Below the pieces are notes generated by a model. That model was not told the DNA's origin. It did not search any database and saw nothing but the letters and a program-made list of their open reading frames with translations. A stretch of 64,000 bases of DNA, taken from Cycas panzhihuaensis. Its lineage: Eukaryota > Cycadophyta. Shown here piece by piece: positions 23,402 through 33,759 of the stretch. The DNA lies in the NCBI GenBank assembly GCA_023213395.1, contig CM041465.1:93255741-93319740 (forward strand), in the 5' to 3' direction. Within the stretch, counting starts at the first letter, position 1. Every line of letters starts with the position of its first letter. The position numbers were made by a program, and so were the translations under genes.

Positions 23402-25953
23402 ACTCTTTGTAGCTTACCCCCCACTAGATCATGGGTGTCACCACACCATTAAGCTAAAAAATCCCCATGACCCTATCAGTCTTTGGCCCTATAGAAATTC
23501 ATATTTTTTTAAAAATAAAATAGAAAAAATTATCAATGAGCTAATGGAAATGGGGATAATCCAACCTAATAAGAACCTATATGTTGTCCTTGTTATATTA
23601 GTTCAAAAACAAGATGGATCCTTTAGGATTTATATAAATTATTATAAACTCAATAAAATAACTATAACAAATAAGTTCCCCACTCTAAGAATTAATGATA
23701 TATTAGACAAAATTTATGGTACTATAATTTTTACCAAATTAGATCTCTAATTAGGATACTATCAAATAACTATTGCACCTGAAGATTGATAGAAAACTGC
23801 CTTTTGAACACACTATGGCTACTTTGAGTTTCATGTTATGCCTTTTGGCCTATGTAATATTTTAGCCACTTTTTAATTTTTAATGAGCAAGGTGTTTGCC
23901 CCATAGCTTAGGAAATTTATTATTATTTTGTTTAATGATATTCTCATTTATATCATAGGTATGCCCATTTATGCTCATCATTTAGAAATAATTAACTTTT
24001 GGTAAAACCAATTATATGCCAAGCTCTTTAAATATGAGTTTGGTAAGTATAAACTATAATACCTTGGCCACATTACCTCCATATAATATGTTTGGGTTAA
24101 TTCTAACAAAATATCAATCATTACGAACTAGCCAACTCTTAAAAGCCTTACCTAGTTATATGCTTTCTTAGGACTTACTAGATTTTATAGGCGGTTCATC
24201 CAAAATTATATAGCCTTAATAACTCCATTAACTATTTTAGTTCAAAAAATTTCTTTCTAATGGTTACTCATTACTATTAATGTCTTTAATCATCTTAAAG
24301 AAGTCATATCCTCCACTTTGGTTTTGGCCACACTAAACTTCTCTCAACAATTCCAACTAGAGTGTAATGAATCAAGCTTTGGCTTGGATATGGTACTTAT
24401 ATAAAACCTATTTAAAATTATGTTTAAAAGTTAAAAGCTTAAAGACCATGGATGTAGGTTGTTAATGTACTAAATAGAAATGAAGTCTATATTCCATACC
24501 ACTAAAAAATGGCATCAGTATCTCATAGGATTAAAATTCACAATCTTAATCGATCACCATAGCCTCTATCACCTATCAAACCAACTATTTTTGTTAAAAG
24601 AATAAACTAAATAGATTGAGTACCTCTAAGTTTTTGACTTCATGGTCATTTAAAAGAAAGGCTAAGACAATGTAGTGGTAGATACTCTTTCTTGCCTCTC
24701 AATTCATCCCTCCCTCATTCCTTCATATGAATCCTTCATTCATACCATCCCCACATCCCATCCCACATGGGTATATGACCTAGCTATGGATAATTAGTCC
24801 TAATCAAATTGTGTTAAATGGGCTAACAACGTGCATATCCAAAAGAATTAGTCCATACAAAACAACCTTCTTTTATATAAAAATTGCATACTCATCCACC
24901 TAAACTCCAACTTTATTAATCAACTCTTATTATAATACCAATTTACTCCATTAGGAGGCCATTTAAGATTCAGCAAAACACACCAATAAATTTGTTTTGA
25001 CTTCCTCTAGCCATACATGAAATCATCCATTCTTACATTTATTTCAAATTGTGACACATATTAGTATAATAAAGTCAACACTAAAGCTCAACCATGTCTC
25101 TCACAACCACTTATATTTTATAAGAAAAGTGGCAAGATATTTACATGGATTTCATTATAGGTCTACCTTTATCTATTAGGTATGACTCCATATTAGCAAT
25201 AATTGACTAATTAACAAAATTACGTGTACTTTTTATCAATTCACACTTCATATAAAGTATTACATATCACAGATCTATACCTCTAAATAATATTCTATTT
25301 ATATAAGTTTCTATTAACCATCACGTATGATTGAGATACGCAATTCACTAGTTCTTTTTAGTAAGAACTCTTTCAAGCCTTAGGTATGTCATTCAAGACA
25401 AGTTCTGCTTATGACCCCCAAATAAATAATTAATCAAAAGTTCTTAATAAAACACTGGAGACTTATATTATTTTGTATTTAAACACCAGGCAAGATGGTC
25501 ATCATGGATAGCCCTTGTAGAATACTAGTATAATTATTATTACCACTCAGCTATAGGAATGTCCCTATTCATATCCCTTAATGATTACCCTCCACCATCC
25601 ATTATATGTTAGCTACCAACCTTTGCATCATAGTCATACAATATAAGTTATAACATATAGAATAAAATTTAAACACATTTTAAACACCCTTAAGCAAAAA
25701 TTAACTAAAACGTATAATCAAATAAAGTAATTAGTAGATAATCATCATTCAGATCAATCTTTTACCACTAATGATCTTGTGTTTCTATGCCTTTAACCAT
25801 ATAAGCAATAATCTCTCAAACATTAGAGGAACCATAAGCTCAATCCTCACTACTATGGCCTTCATAAAGTTCTCCAACGTGTTAGTGAAGTGGCCTATGC
25901 TTTGAAACTCCCATCTAGTACTAAGATTTATAATATCTTCTATGTTTCCTATT
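23402..25953 (+). pseudogene. chromo-2 RT, RNase H and integrase (Ty3/gypsy chromovirus)
   Basis: Begins at LPPLDHG-equivalent (AYPPLDHG, 23409) and YRNSYFFKNKIEKIINELME, the entry to a chromovirus RT; open 23544-23750. The RT box reads LFND (23928-23939), first Asp to Asn. RNase H follows with KLKFTILIDHHSLYHL. Integrase has WISL, DYTQF-like second Asp region, SAYDPQ and SKVLNK (about 25390-25440). The C-terminus reads LPSSTKIYNIFYVSYL and then runs straight into the LTR, with no chromodomain or polypurine tract, unlike chromo-1. Gag, protease and the 5' LTR are missing. Heavily stopped. Confidence 0.88.
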
Positions 25954-26309
25954 TATTAGGGATCCAAATCCTAACTTGCCTTCTGTTATATTCTCTTATA
26001 TATTTTACTTCTTCTACTTCTTCCCTCTTCTTACTATCCCATAGGCATAAGTAGAAGGTTGTGTAGTAGTCATCAAGCACTATATATATTTATGTAATAT
26101 CCCACATGCATAAGGAGGAGGTTGTATAGTGAGCATAGATCCATATTAATATTTATGCAATCTTTAGAGTAGGGTATCTAAAATATCATTGTTATTGCAT
26201 GTAATTGGGAGGTTTCCCACTCAAAGGGTATTATAATACAAGTGCTCTTTTAGAGTTATTTACATATTATATTGGTGTGCAATTGTTATTAAAGAGTGGT
26301 ATCTTACTA
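25954..26309 (+). repeat. LTR of the chromo-1/chromo-2 family (356 bp)
   Basis: TATTAGGGATCCAAATCC at the left (chromo-1 LTR: TGTTAGGGTTCCAACCCC) and ATCTTACTA at the right. It is about 44 bp longer than the chromo-1 LTR, at least partly because a 63-bp segment is duplicated in tandem (26038-26100 and 26101-26162). Pol sequence lies on its left and a primer-binding site on its right, so it acts as a shared LTR rather than a plain 3' LTR. Confidence 0.83.
26038..26162 (+). repeat. 63-bp tandem duplication inside the LTR
   Basis: Two copies of a segment beginning CCCATAGGCATAAG and CCCACATGCATAAG and ending in TATTTATG-rich sequence, period 63. The chromo-1 LTR has one copy (about 13619-13680). 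Confidence 0.7.
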
Positions 26310-27558
26310 AGTGGTATCAGATCCAAGACCTAGGTTCAAATCTTGTGGGGACAATACCACTTATGGGGGCAGCAAGGTAACGCGCCAAACATCATCGATA
26401 TGTAAAACACCATCGTATTTAAGGCTTGTGGGGCACATGAACACTGATGAAAGTAGGGTTATGCGAGGCTAGCCCATTTGACATGAGGAGAGGTAATGGT
26501 ATACTTGGTAGGGAGCCCTTTTCACTAACACCTCAAGGTTTTAGTGTAACAGTTTGTTATAAGTGGTATCAAAGCTAAGACCTAAGTTCAAATCCTGTGG
26601 GGGTAACATCGCTTATGGGGATGGCAGGATAACGTACCAAATATTGATGATGTACAAAATGTCATCCTAGCTAGGGCCTATGGAATACATGAATACCAAT
26701 GAAAGAAGAGCTAGTCCATTCGACCTAAGAACAGGTAATGGTCTACTTGGTAGGGGGCCTTCTTCACTAACACCTCAAGGTTTTGGTGTAATGATTCATT
26801 ACAAGTGGTATTAGAGCCAAGACCTAGGTTTGAATCTCATGGGGGTATTACTTCCTATAGGGGCAGTAGGATGACGTACCAAATATCATTGATGCATAAA
26901 GCATCATCATAGCCAAGGTCTATGGGGTTCATGAACACCAATAAAAGCGAGGCTAGGTAAGGATAACTCATTCGACCTAGGGGGAGGTAATGGTCTACTT
27001 GGTGAATGGCCCTCTTCACTCACACCTCAAGGTTTTGATGTAATAGTTTATTACAAGTGGTATCAGAGCCAAGACCCAGGTTCAAATCCTGTAGGAGCAA
27101 TGCCACTTATGGGGATAGTGGGGTAATACACTAAATTTCATCAATGTGTAAAATATCATCGTAGTTTGTGCCTATGGGGCACATGAATATCAGTGAAAGA
27201 AAATCTAGGTAGGGCTAGCCTATTCAACCTAAGGAGAGATAATGGTCTATTTGGGTGGGGGACCTCTTCACTAACACCTCAAGGTTTTGGTGTAACAATT
27301 CATTGCAAGTGGTATAAGAACTAAGACCTAGGTTTCAATTCTATGGGGGCAACGCCACTTATGGGGATAGTAAGGTGACATTCCACACATCATTAATATA
27401 CAAAACGTCATCATAGCTAGGGCCTGTGTGATGCATGAATGCTAGTGAAAGTAGGGCTAGGCAGGGCTAGCCAATTTGACCTAGGGGGAGGTAATGGTCT
27501 ACTTGGTAGGGGGCCCTCTTCATTAACACCTTAAGGTTTTGGCATAATAGTTTGTTAC
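26310..27558 (+). repeat. Five-unit tandem array, about 250 bp per unit, each led by a primer-binding-site-like sequence
   Basis: Units start at about 26309, 26561, 26803, 27055 and 27307 (periods 252, 242, 252, 252). Each opens AAGTGGTATCAGAGCC-like, followed by a GGTTCAAATCC-like box, a GCCACTTATGGGG block, a CATCATCGATG-like block, GGGCTAG, GGTAATGGTCTACTTGG, and ends CACCTCAAGGTTTTGGTGTAAC then TTGTTACA. The first unit directly follows the LTR as a normal 5' leader would. Units differ by scattered point changes, mostly transitions. No reading frame is conserved. Confidence 0.9.
26312..26324 (+). other. Primer-binding site of the chromovirus LTR
   Basis: TGGTATCAGATCC, one base from the plant initiator-Met tRNA complement TGGTATCAGAGCC, two bases after the LTR end. 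It shows that element orientation continues to the right. Confidence 0.8.
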
Positions 27559-27559
27559 A

Positions 27560-28060
27560 CTATTCCACATCAAGGAGGCCCTATCTATCCACAAGAAAGG
27601 CCATCATTTTAATAACCAAGCTAATTCTATTAATAGAATTAGAACTTAAGACCCACTCAGAGCTAACGATAGTAGAATGGATAGTAGTTCCCATCTAGGA
27701 ATCAAAGAAACCTTAGTAATCAGCAAGAAGCCCATGTGGTAGACACCTAGGACACCACCTCTCAAAACCTATTTTTTATAGTAATGTCATCTCAACATGG
27801 TGACAACTCATGGTTATTTGACTCAGGTACCACTCACTACATGACTAGCATAAAAAATATATTAAAAGAGACCTATCCCATTAGCATACAAGCAGTCACA
27901 TTTGGTGATAACCTGACATATAATGTGACTAAAATTGGAAAGGACCTAATAGTATTAAAAGAATCTAATATAAGGTATCATATAAATAATGCCTTCTTAG
28001 TTCTATGCATGAAAATTAATTTGTTTTTAGTCAGTCAAGTGAACAAGTAATTTTGGATGT
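27560..28060 (+). pseudogene. copia-D gag end and protease
   Basis: Readable gag tail, then an open 88-codon protease frame at 27784-28050: WLFDSGTTHYMTS carries the intact Asp-Ser-Gly active site, followed by AVTFGDNLTY, IGKDLIV and NAFLVLCMKINLFLVSQV. It would cleave the copia polyprotein. It starts about 2 bp after the tandem array, so the 5' LTR, leader and most of gag are gone. Confidence 0.88.
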
Positions 28061-29200
28061 TTACTTTAGTTAGGACATCTGTACCATCATAGATCATGCA
28101 ATTGGACAACTTGTAGTAATTGGTCATGAAGATGATGGCTTATATAAGCTTGACAATATTCCTATAGCCACCAATCCACTAATAACATCATGTTGAATGG
28201 CCTCAAATGCATAGCTTGATAAGAGGAAAGATATCATGATGGAAGACTCCCCTTTTGTCCAATAACTAGGTGAATGCTCCTACTCAAATGAACCATCTAT
28301 CTCTAATAATGCCAGAGACTAGTTATGTCATCAACACCTGGGTCAGTTGAATATGCAAAATTTAAACCTCATGTCAAGGATTCATATGGTATATGGCCTA
28401 CCCAAGATTAAGAGATATAGTAGCATTTGTGAGGCATATCTTGTAGGAAAGCAACAAAGAGAAAAATCCCTATCTAAGAATGCATGGATAGCCTCCCAAC
28501 CATTAGAGTTGGTCCACTCAAACATTTGTGGGTGGGTCTATGTCAATATAATCACTCAATGGTAGCCTATATTTTATGATATTCATAGATGATTATTCTA
28601 AGAAAATGTGGGATTACTTCTTGAGAAATAAGTACTAAGCCCTAGATAAATTCAATGAGTTCAAAGATGAAGTAGAAAATGAGAGTGATATGACCATGAA
28701 GACACTCAGATCTGATAATGGTGGCTATTATATTTCTAATCAATTCACCAATTTCTATAAAGAACATGACATCAAATTCTAATTTTTAGCACCTTACATA
28801 CTACAACAAAATAGTGTAGCTGAGAGAATGAACCAAACCTTTGTGAATAAAAGAAAAGCCATGCTAAGTACTGCCAATGTCACCACTAGATTTTGGATTA
28901 ATGTAATTATGATTATTGTATATCTAACTAACAGGAGTGTCACTATGGTAGTTAAGAATATCACTCCTAAGGAATCTTGGTCAAGACTTAAACCAATTAT
29001 TACGCACTTGAAAACATTTAGATGCATGGAATACAAATGTATTCCAAAGGAGAATAAAAAGAAGTTTGATAATAAAAACCTTAAGTACATCTTCCTTGGC
29101 TATGTACCTACTTATAAAGCCTACAAGGTGTTTAACATTATTGGTAAATAAATATACACAACTCAGGATGTCATCTTCATAGAAGATACACATGACCTAA
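28061..29200 (+). pseudogene. copia-D integrase
   Basis: GAG-pre-integrase about 28290-28480 (GLPKIKRYSSICEAYLVGKQ), then the core: FIDDYSKKMWDYFL with first Asp (about 28580), LRSDNGGYY with second Asp (about 28708) and QNSVAERMN with Glu (about 28810). The C-terminal part is open for 107 codons at 28828-29151 (NVTTRFWINVIMIIVYLTNR, KTFRCMEY, KYIFLGYVPTYKAYKV). Catalytic residues are all present; isolated stops (for example near 28560, 28640 and 28780) break the frame. It is the best-preserved copia integrase in the window. Confidence 0.9.
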
Positions 29201-29922
29201 ATTCTCCTCAAATTTAGTTTATAGTAAAAGATAAAGTTTGTGTGCTTCAAGTGCCTCTTAGACAAATTTTAGAGCTACCAGTACCAGCCTCCTCCAACAC
29301 ACTAGGCCCTTTATCAATTCCAACAATCTTCACTTTTACAACAAAAGCAAGCATAACTATGCCACCTATTTTAGTTGATAACCTTCAAGTGGAAGCTACC
29401 AACATTCAGCCACATTCCAAGTAAGTTCAACAGTTGTTAAAGGATACTCCTCCTCCTCCCATAATTGACAAAAGGCCATCAAAGATGAGATAGTCTACCA
29501 ATTTTTCCCTAATGGCATATGTCTTAGAAACCATTAAACCTTCTATATTTGAGAAGGTAGAGAAAGACCAAACATGGAAAGGAACCATAGATGAAAAGAT
29601 AAAATCCATCCTCAAAATAAAACTTGGAAACTAACAGATGTGCCACTTGGAAAGAAGTTAGTTAACAGAAAAAGGCTTTATAAAGTAAGATTCCATGCCA
29701 GTGGCCCTATTGAGTGTAATAAAGCTCTCTTGGTATTGCAGAGTACCTTCCTAAATAGAAAGCTTACAAAAGAAGTTCTCTTACAATAACCTCCCAATGA
29801 CTTCATCAACTAAGTTCACTGACCTACTAAGGACTAGGTTATAGACATCTTCATCAAAGCACTTAGCAAACCAAAGTTTGAATGATTTTAACATGACCTC
29901 AACATCAAATGTAATAAAGTTT
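29201..29922 (+). pseudogene. copia-D linker and deleted RT/RNase H remnant
   Basis: A Pro/Thr-rich linker (29242-29424) leads to the RT entry (GTIDEKIKSILK, then LTDVPLGKKLVN, LYKVRFHASGPIE). Sequence then jumps at about 29735-29745 to FLNRKLTKEVLLQ-PPNDFIN and again at about 29805-29815 to the terminal RNase H block VIDIFIKALSKPKFE. The two deletions remove roughly 50 and 300 residues, including the whole RT active site and the RNase H catalytic core. Confidence 0.85.
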
Positions 29923-29924
29923 CC

Positions 29925-29936
29925 ATTAAGGGAGGG
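29925..29936 (+). other. Polypurine tract of copia-D
   Basis: ATTAAGGGAGGG directly before TGTTAAAAC. Confidence 0.75.
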
Positions 29937-30262
29937 TGTTAAAACTTATAATGTTAGCTTCATTACCATGTAATTTACATGTAGATGTGTATAGTTGTGT
30001 ACTATAAGTGGCCCTTATTTGTAATTTACCTATAATTTACAAGTGTGTCAAGTTCGCAGCTTGTGTTGATATATCAACTAATTATATTGTTGTAAACTTT
30101 GGTAATGCGCTTATAAATTAAGGCCCACTCACTTCATTTATACATTGGATCATTTGTAATGTGTAAACTCTACTAGATTAGAGCCTCATAGAGTGACAAA
30201 TTTACTATGATCATTTGTACATCTCTATTGTGTTCATTTTAGCTTGATTATCATATTATTTC
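29937..30262 (+). repeat. 3' LTR of copia-D (right end approximate)
   Basis: TGTTAAAACTTATAATG after the polypurine tract. It holds a 15-bp palindrome CATGTAATTTACATG (29967-29981), a TATA box (30112) and a terminal TTTCA near 30262. No partner LTR in the window. Confidence 0.65.
30112..30119 (+). promoter_or_regulatory. TATA box in the copia-D LTR
   Basis: TATAAATT followed by AAGGCCC, in the expected mid-LTR position. Confidence 0.5.
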
Positions 30263-30820
30263 AATAGCTTACTTTATATTTTGATGAATGTATATAATAT
30301 TTAGATCCTAAAGCAATTTTTTTAGTTCTTTCTTTGTTTACTCTCTAATCATTCTTTAATCCCCAATAATAGTTTCAGGACCCATTGCCCATGTTGATTC
30401 CTTTATAATGTTAAGGGTTTAATTTTATCTACTTGTTATGATGTCTTCTCTTTACAAACAGCCAACTTCTTTCTCTTTAGATCTCATTTTAATATTTTAG
30501 TTGTTGACCTTTGTACATGGCATCATTTCTCCTTATTTTTAAAATATGCCAAAATCCCTAAATCCCTCTAAAAATTATCAAGAAGCTTTAACACAAGATT
30601 GAGAAGATCTTAGTTAGAATGGATATATTCATAAAAGGATAATGGATTAATAAATTCAACTCCATATTATTATAAAAATTCTTTGAAGAAATTTAGTGTG
30701 GGCTAACCCTCTAGCTTTTCAAAATCCTTATGTATTTATTATGTATAATATGTTTCAAACCCTTACATGAGCCACATCAACTTCCATTAAAATTTTTGTT
30801 TCTATATCCTTTACTATAAT
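30263..30820. other. AT-rich sequence without a recognised gene
   Basis: Separates copia-D from Tat-2. Only short chance frames; no motif recognised. Its right edge is the Tat-2 insertion site. Confidence 0.5.
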
Positions 30821-30825
30821 GAATG
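30821..30825. other. Left target-site duplication of Tat-2
   Basis: GAATG immediately left of the LTR; the right flank at 47550-47554 is TAATG. Four of five bases match. Confidence 0.55.
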
Positions 30826-33392
30826 TAAAATGCTTACCATGGGGTGGTATCCCTACGTTTAGCAAGAGGACTGGTTATACAAGATTAGATTAGGCTAAAT
30901 AGTAAGGACTCACCTCGTAGGGCATCCGTGTACCGGAGTGTGGATTTGGGACCTACAGAGGTGTCTAGTTTCTTTTAGGTAGCTACACAAGACGAGGCCT
31001 TCCTACCCCTCAGATGGTCGGGAAGAGGAGGAGAGAACCTGGCACATTGTGTCTTCTCAAGTAAGTGAGAAGGTAACACGAGAATGGGAATGTATGTAAA
31101 ATGTGGCATCTAGGTGTAGGCTGGCTAAAGGGGCAAGGTGTGGGTAGTTCTAACATGAAATGAACTATCTAAATATGCTAGACTAACTACTAGATAAAAG
31201 ATATATAAAGCAAAAGTATGTTCTTTTCCTCTTTTAGTTTCTTATGTGTTTCTAACTATGCAAGCATGTGCATAAAGTACAACATCATAAAGGAAACATG
31301 CAAGGACAAGGAAAATACCTAGACCTAGCATCTGAATGGAGCACTACACGTCTTTTCGCTTCCTGCTCCACTTGTTGTGCATGCGATACCGGTCAGTGAT
31401 GGATGCCGTGAATGACCAAAGAGGGGCTAGCTTACCTCCTCAATATGTGGAAAAAGTGAATGGTAAATAACAGAAAATGACAAAAAGTGTTAAATATGGA
31501 ACTAACCTGCAATGGGTTTGTTCCACACGCGACTCCACTGATGCGAGATCCTACAAATCAAATAGATGAGTATCTCCCTCTCGAAAGAGGGGCCATAAAA
31601 TAGATCGAGTATATGTACTAAACTTAGAGGAAACAAAATCAAACTAAGCTAAGCATATATATTATTATTTAATGACATAACATTCAGTAAAGTTCTCACA
31701 AACAGTTACCGCAAATGACACCCAAAATGAAGAGTATGGCCTCGGAATGCCTAACTCACCCACAAGAAATCTCCACTTAGTCTCGGGAAAGGGAAACAAA
31801 CTCTCAACAAGGACATGGGGGCAGTGAATAATGAGAAAGAAGAGGGTAACTAAAAGGTATGCAAACACCCAAAGAATGAGATGCTACGGACAGCAAATCA
31901 TCTAGTTGGGCGTCTTGCAAACTATTAACCGGCAGGAAGTGGTTTTGGGGCTTATGCGGTGCCCAAAACCAATGGACGAAAATCTAAAACAAGCGTGGAA
32001 ATGGGCTGCCAACGCTGATTTAGATCTAGAAAAAAGCCTCCAAATTCCCTAACCAGATTTCTAGAAAGGCACGAAGGTGCAAAGGGAGAGAAAGTAAGGG
32101 ACTGAACCCTTGGGGAGAAGGGCAGTAAGGGGGACTGGCCCCGCCTTCTTCCCTCTAACTTTCCCTATGTTATCCCCTTGTAACAGCCACCTAAAAGTGG
32201 GCTGGCAGGAATGATGGGGGAGCTCTATGCTGCAACAAGCAAGAAAGCTAAAGATAAACAGGCATAACAACTAAAAGGCACATAAACTAGGAATTTACTC
32301 ACAAAAAATGGAAAGAAATAGTATGTATTTCAAAGTGAATATGAAGGTACCTTATTGTGAAGAGAAGAAACATGAACTTGCTAGAAAATGGCAGGAAAAA
32401 ACTAGCATCTAGTAAGATATGATGGCAAGTTTAGAAGAGGAGAGAAATGTGAGAATGATCATGTGAGTTTGGAGCCTTTGAAGCTTGTCTTTTTGGGAGA
32501 CTTTGAAGAAGATCCTCCTTGAAGCCTTGAAGACCTGCAAATAGATGTAGAGCTTGTTGTTCATGAGAAATAGGGGCAGCAATGGTCCCTTGTAATGAGC
32601 TAGCAACTGTGTGTGTCTCTCTGCAGTAGTTTTCTGTGGAGGGTTTTGTATAATTCTGTGTAAAAATGAGCAAAAGATTCTTGAAAATTAAAAGAAAGTT
32701 TTGTTTTATCCCTTGCTCACTACAGGTGAACGTTGGGGATCTCAGGGCGCTGCAAATATACAGATGCCACATGGCAGTTTCATGAAAAAAGTAGAAATTA
32801 TTGCGTAATTTTTAAAAAAAAATTCAAATAGTCACCTCGCAGTAAACTTTGCGGTACCGTGGCAAAGATCGCAGTGCCGCTAAGTTCATAACAGTACGAG
32901 ATTGGAAACAAAAAATAAGTAAGAATAAGCATAAATAAGGGTTTGGAGTTAATATTAAGAGTAAATTAAGGCTAAAACAACTGGGGAGAATACCCAGGTG
33001 ATGGGCAAGTAGCTAAGAAAGTAAACTAGGTCTCAACTAAGGATTCAGTCAGACTTAAAAGAGACTGTAACACGAGCAAGGTGTCATAATAGGGGCGAAC
33101 ATGATTGGCTGAAGCATCCTGAGGGGTTATAAAGACGAAATGGGTGGCTATGCGGCATATGGGGTGTAGCATTCGCTAGAGAATACCCTTATTATGAGTC
33201 GTCATAAGCTGAAAGCATGTTGTAAGTGCATGTAATATGATCAAGCAAAGAGGCAATGCATGCAGGTAGGCATGCGTCAAGCAGTCTGTACTAAATGACC
33301 TCCGCCAAGTAAGAGTAGAGAGAAGTGAGAACGTATACTTGAGCTTACCTAAGTCGATGCGTCTTGAGTCCATTCTCGGTAGCCAGGAAACA
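30826..33392 (-). repeat. 3' LTR of Tat-2 (2567 bp)
   Basis: Plus-strand left edge TAAAATGCTTACC aligns with TGAAACGCTTGCC of the other LTR; right edge AGCCAGGAAACA aligns with AGCCGAGAAACA. Over the first ~345 aligned bases I count about 38 differences, about 34 of them transitions. Open frames inside the LTR (for example 32431-32772 minus) have no family resemblance and are not annotated as genes. Confidence 0.92.
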
Positions 33393-33406
33393 CTGCCCCC
33401 TTGGTA
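33393..33406 (-). other. Polypurine tract of Tat-2
   Basis: Minus strand reads ACCAAGGGGGCAG immediately before the LTR start TGTTTCC. Confidence 0.8.
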
Positions 33407-33759
33407 GTAGAGCCTCACTGCTCAGAAGCATGACGTCATAGCGAATGCTGACAACCCAAAACATCAGTAGCATATGTATATATATATATATATATACACA
33501 AACAAATATGAACAGCATATGGACCAAGGGTGTTAGCGAGTATCGTGGCGGAACGTATGGACAAGGGAGACGGAGACGAGGACAACATAGGGGCTGCCTA
33601 CACCTCGTCTAAGCATCAACCTACAAGTGAATAGAGCCAATGAAGGGGATGCCCCCGTTGCTGAAGTGTAACAAGTGATAGGAGAGCATCCAGTAAAATG
33701 AACAAGCACATCGAACTAAAAGCGACTAGAGACTCGGGCATGGGCTGGCCAGGCAAGCC
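33407..33759. other. Spacer between second RNase H and polypurine tract
   Basis: Holds a perfect TGACGTCA palindrome (33431-33438, a bZIP-type site) and a (TA)n microsatellite at about 33474-33496. No gene recognised. Confidence 0.5.

Noticed and set aside
26309-27345. Possible tRNA genes at the unit heads
   Set aside because: Only D-arm-like and T-arm-like strings are present; no anticodon arm or acceptor stem can be folded. The sequence is better explained as a primer-binding site.
26310-27558. Regular repeats with conserved heads, superficially CRISPR-like
   Set aside because: The ~250-bp units are homologous over their whole length; there are no short repeats with unique spacers, and the context is a plant LTR leader.
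32409-32772. Open frames of 65-113 codons inside the Tat-2 LTRs (also near 45838 and 46550)
   Set aside because: Composition is LTR-like, the frames are not kept open equally in the two LTR copies, and no domain is recognisable.
33474-33496. (TA)n run as a regulatory element or origin
   Set aside because: A simple microsatellite with no supporting context.
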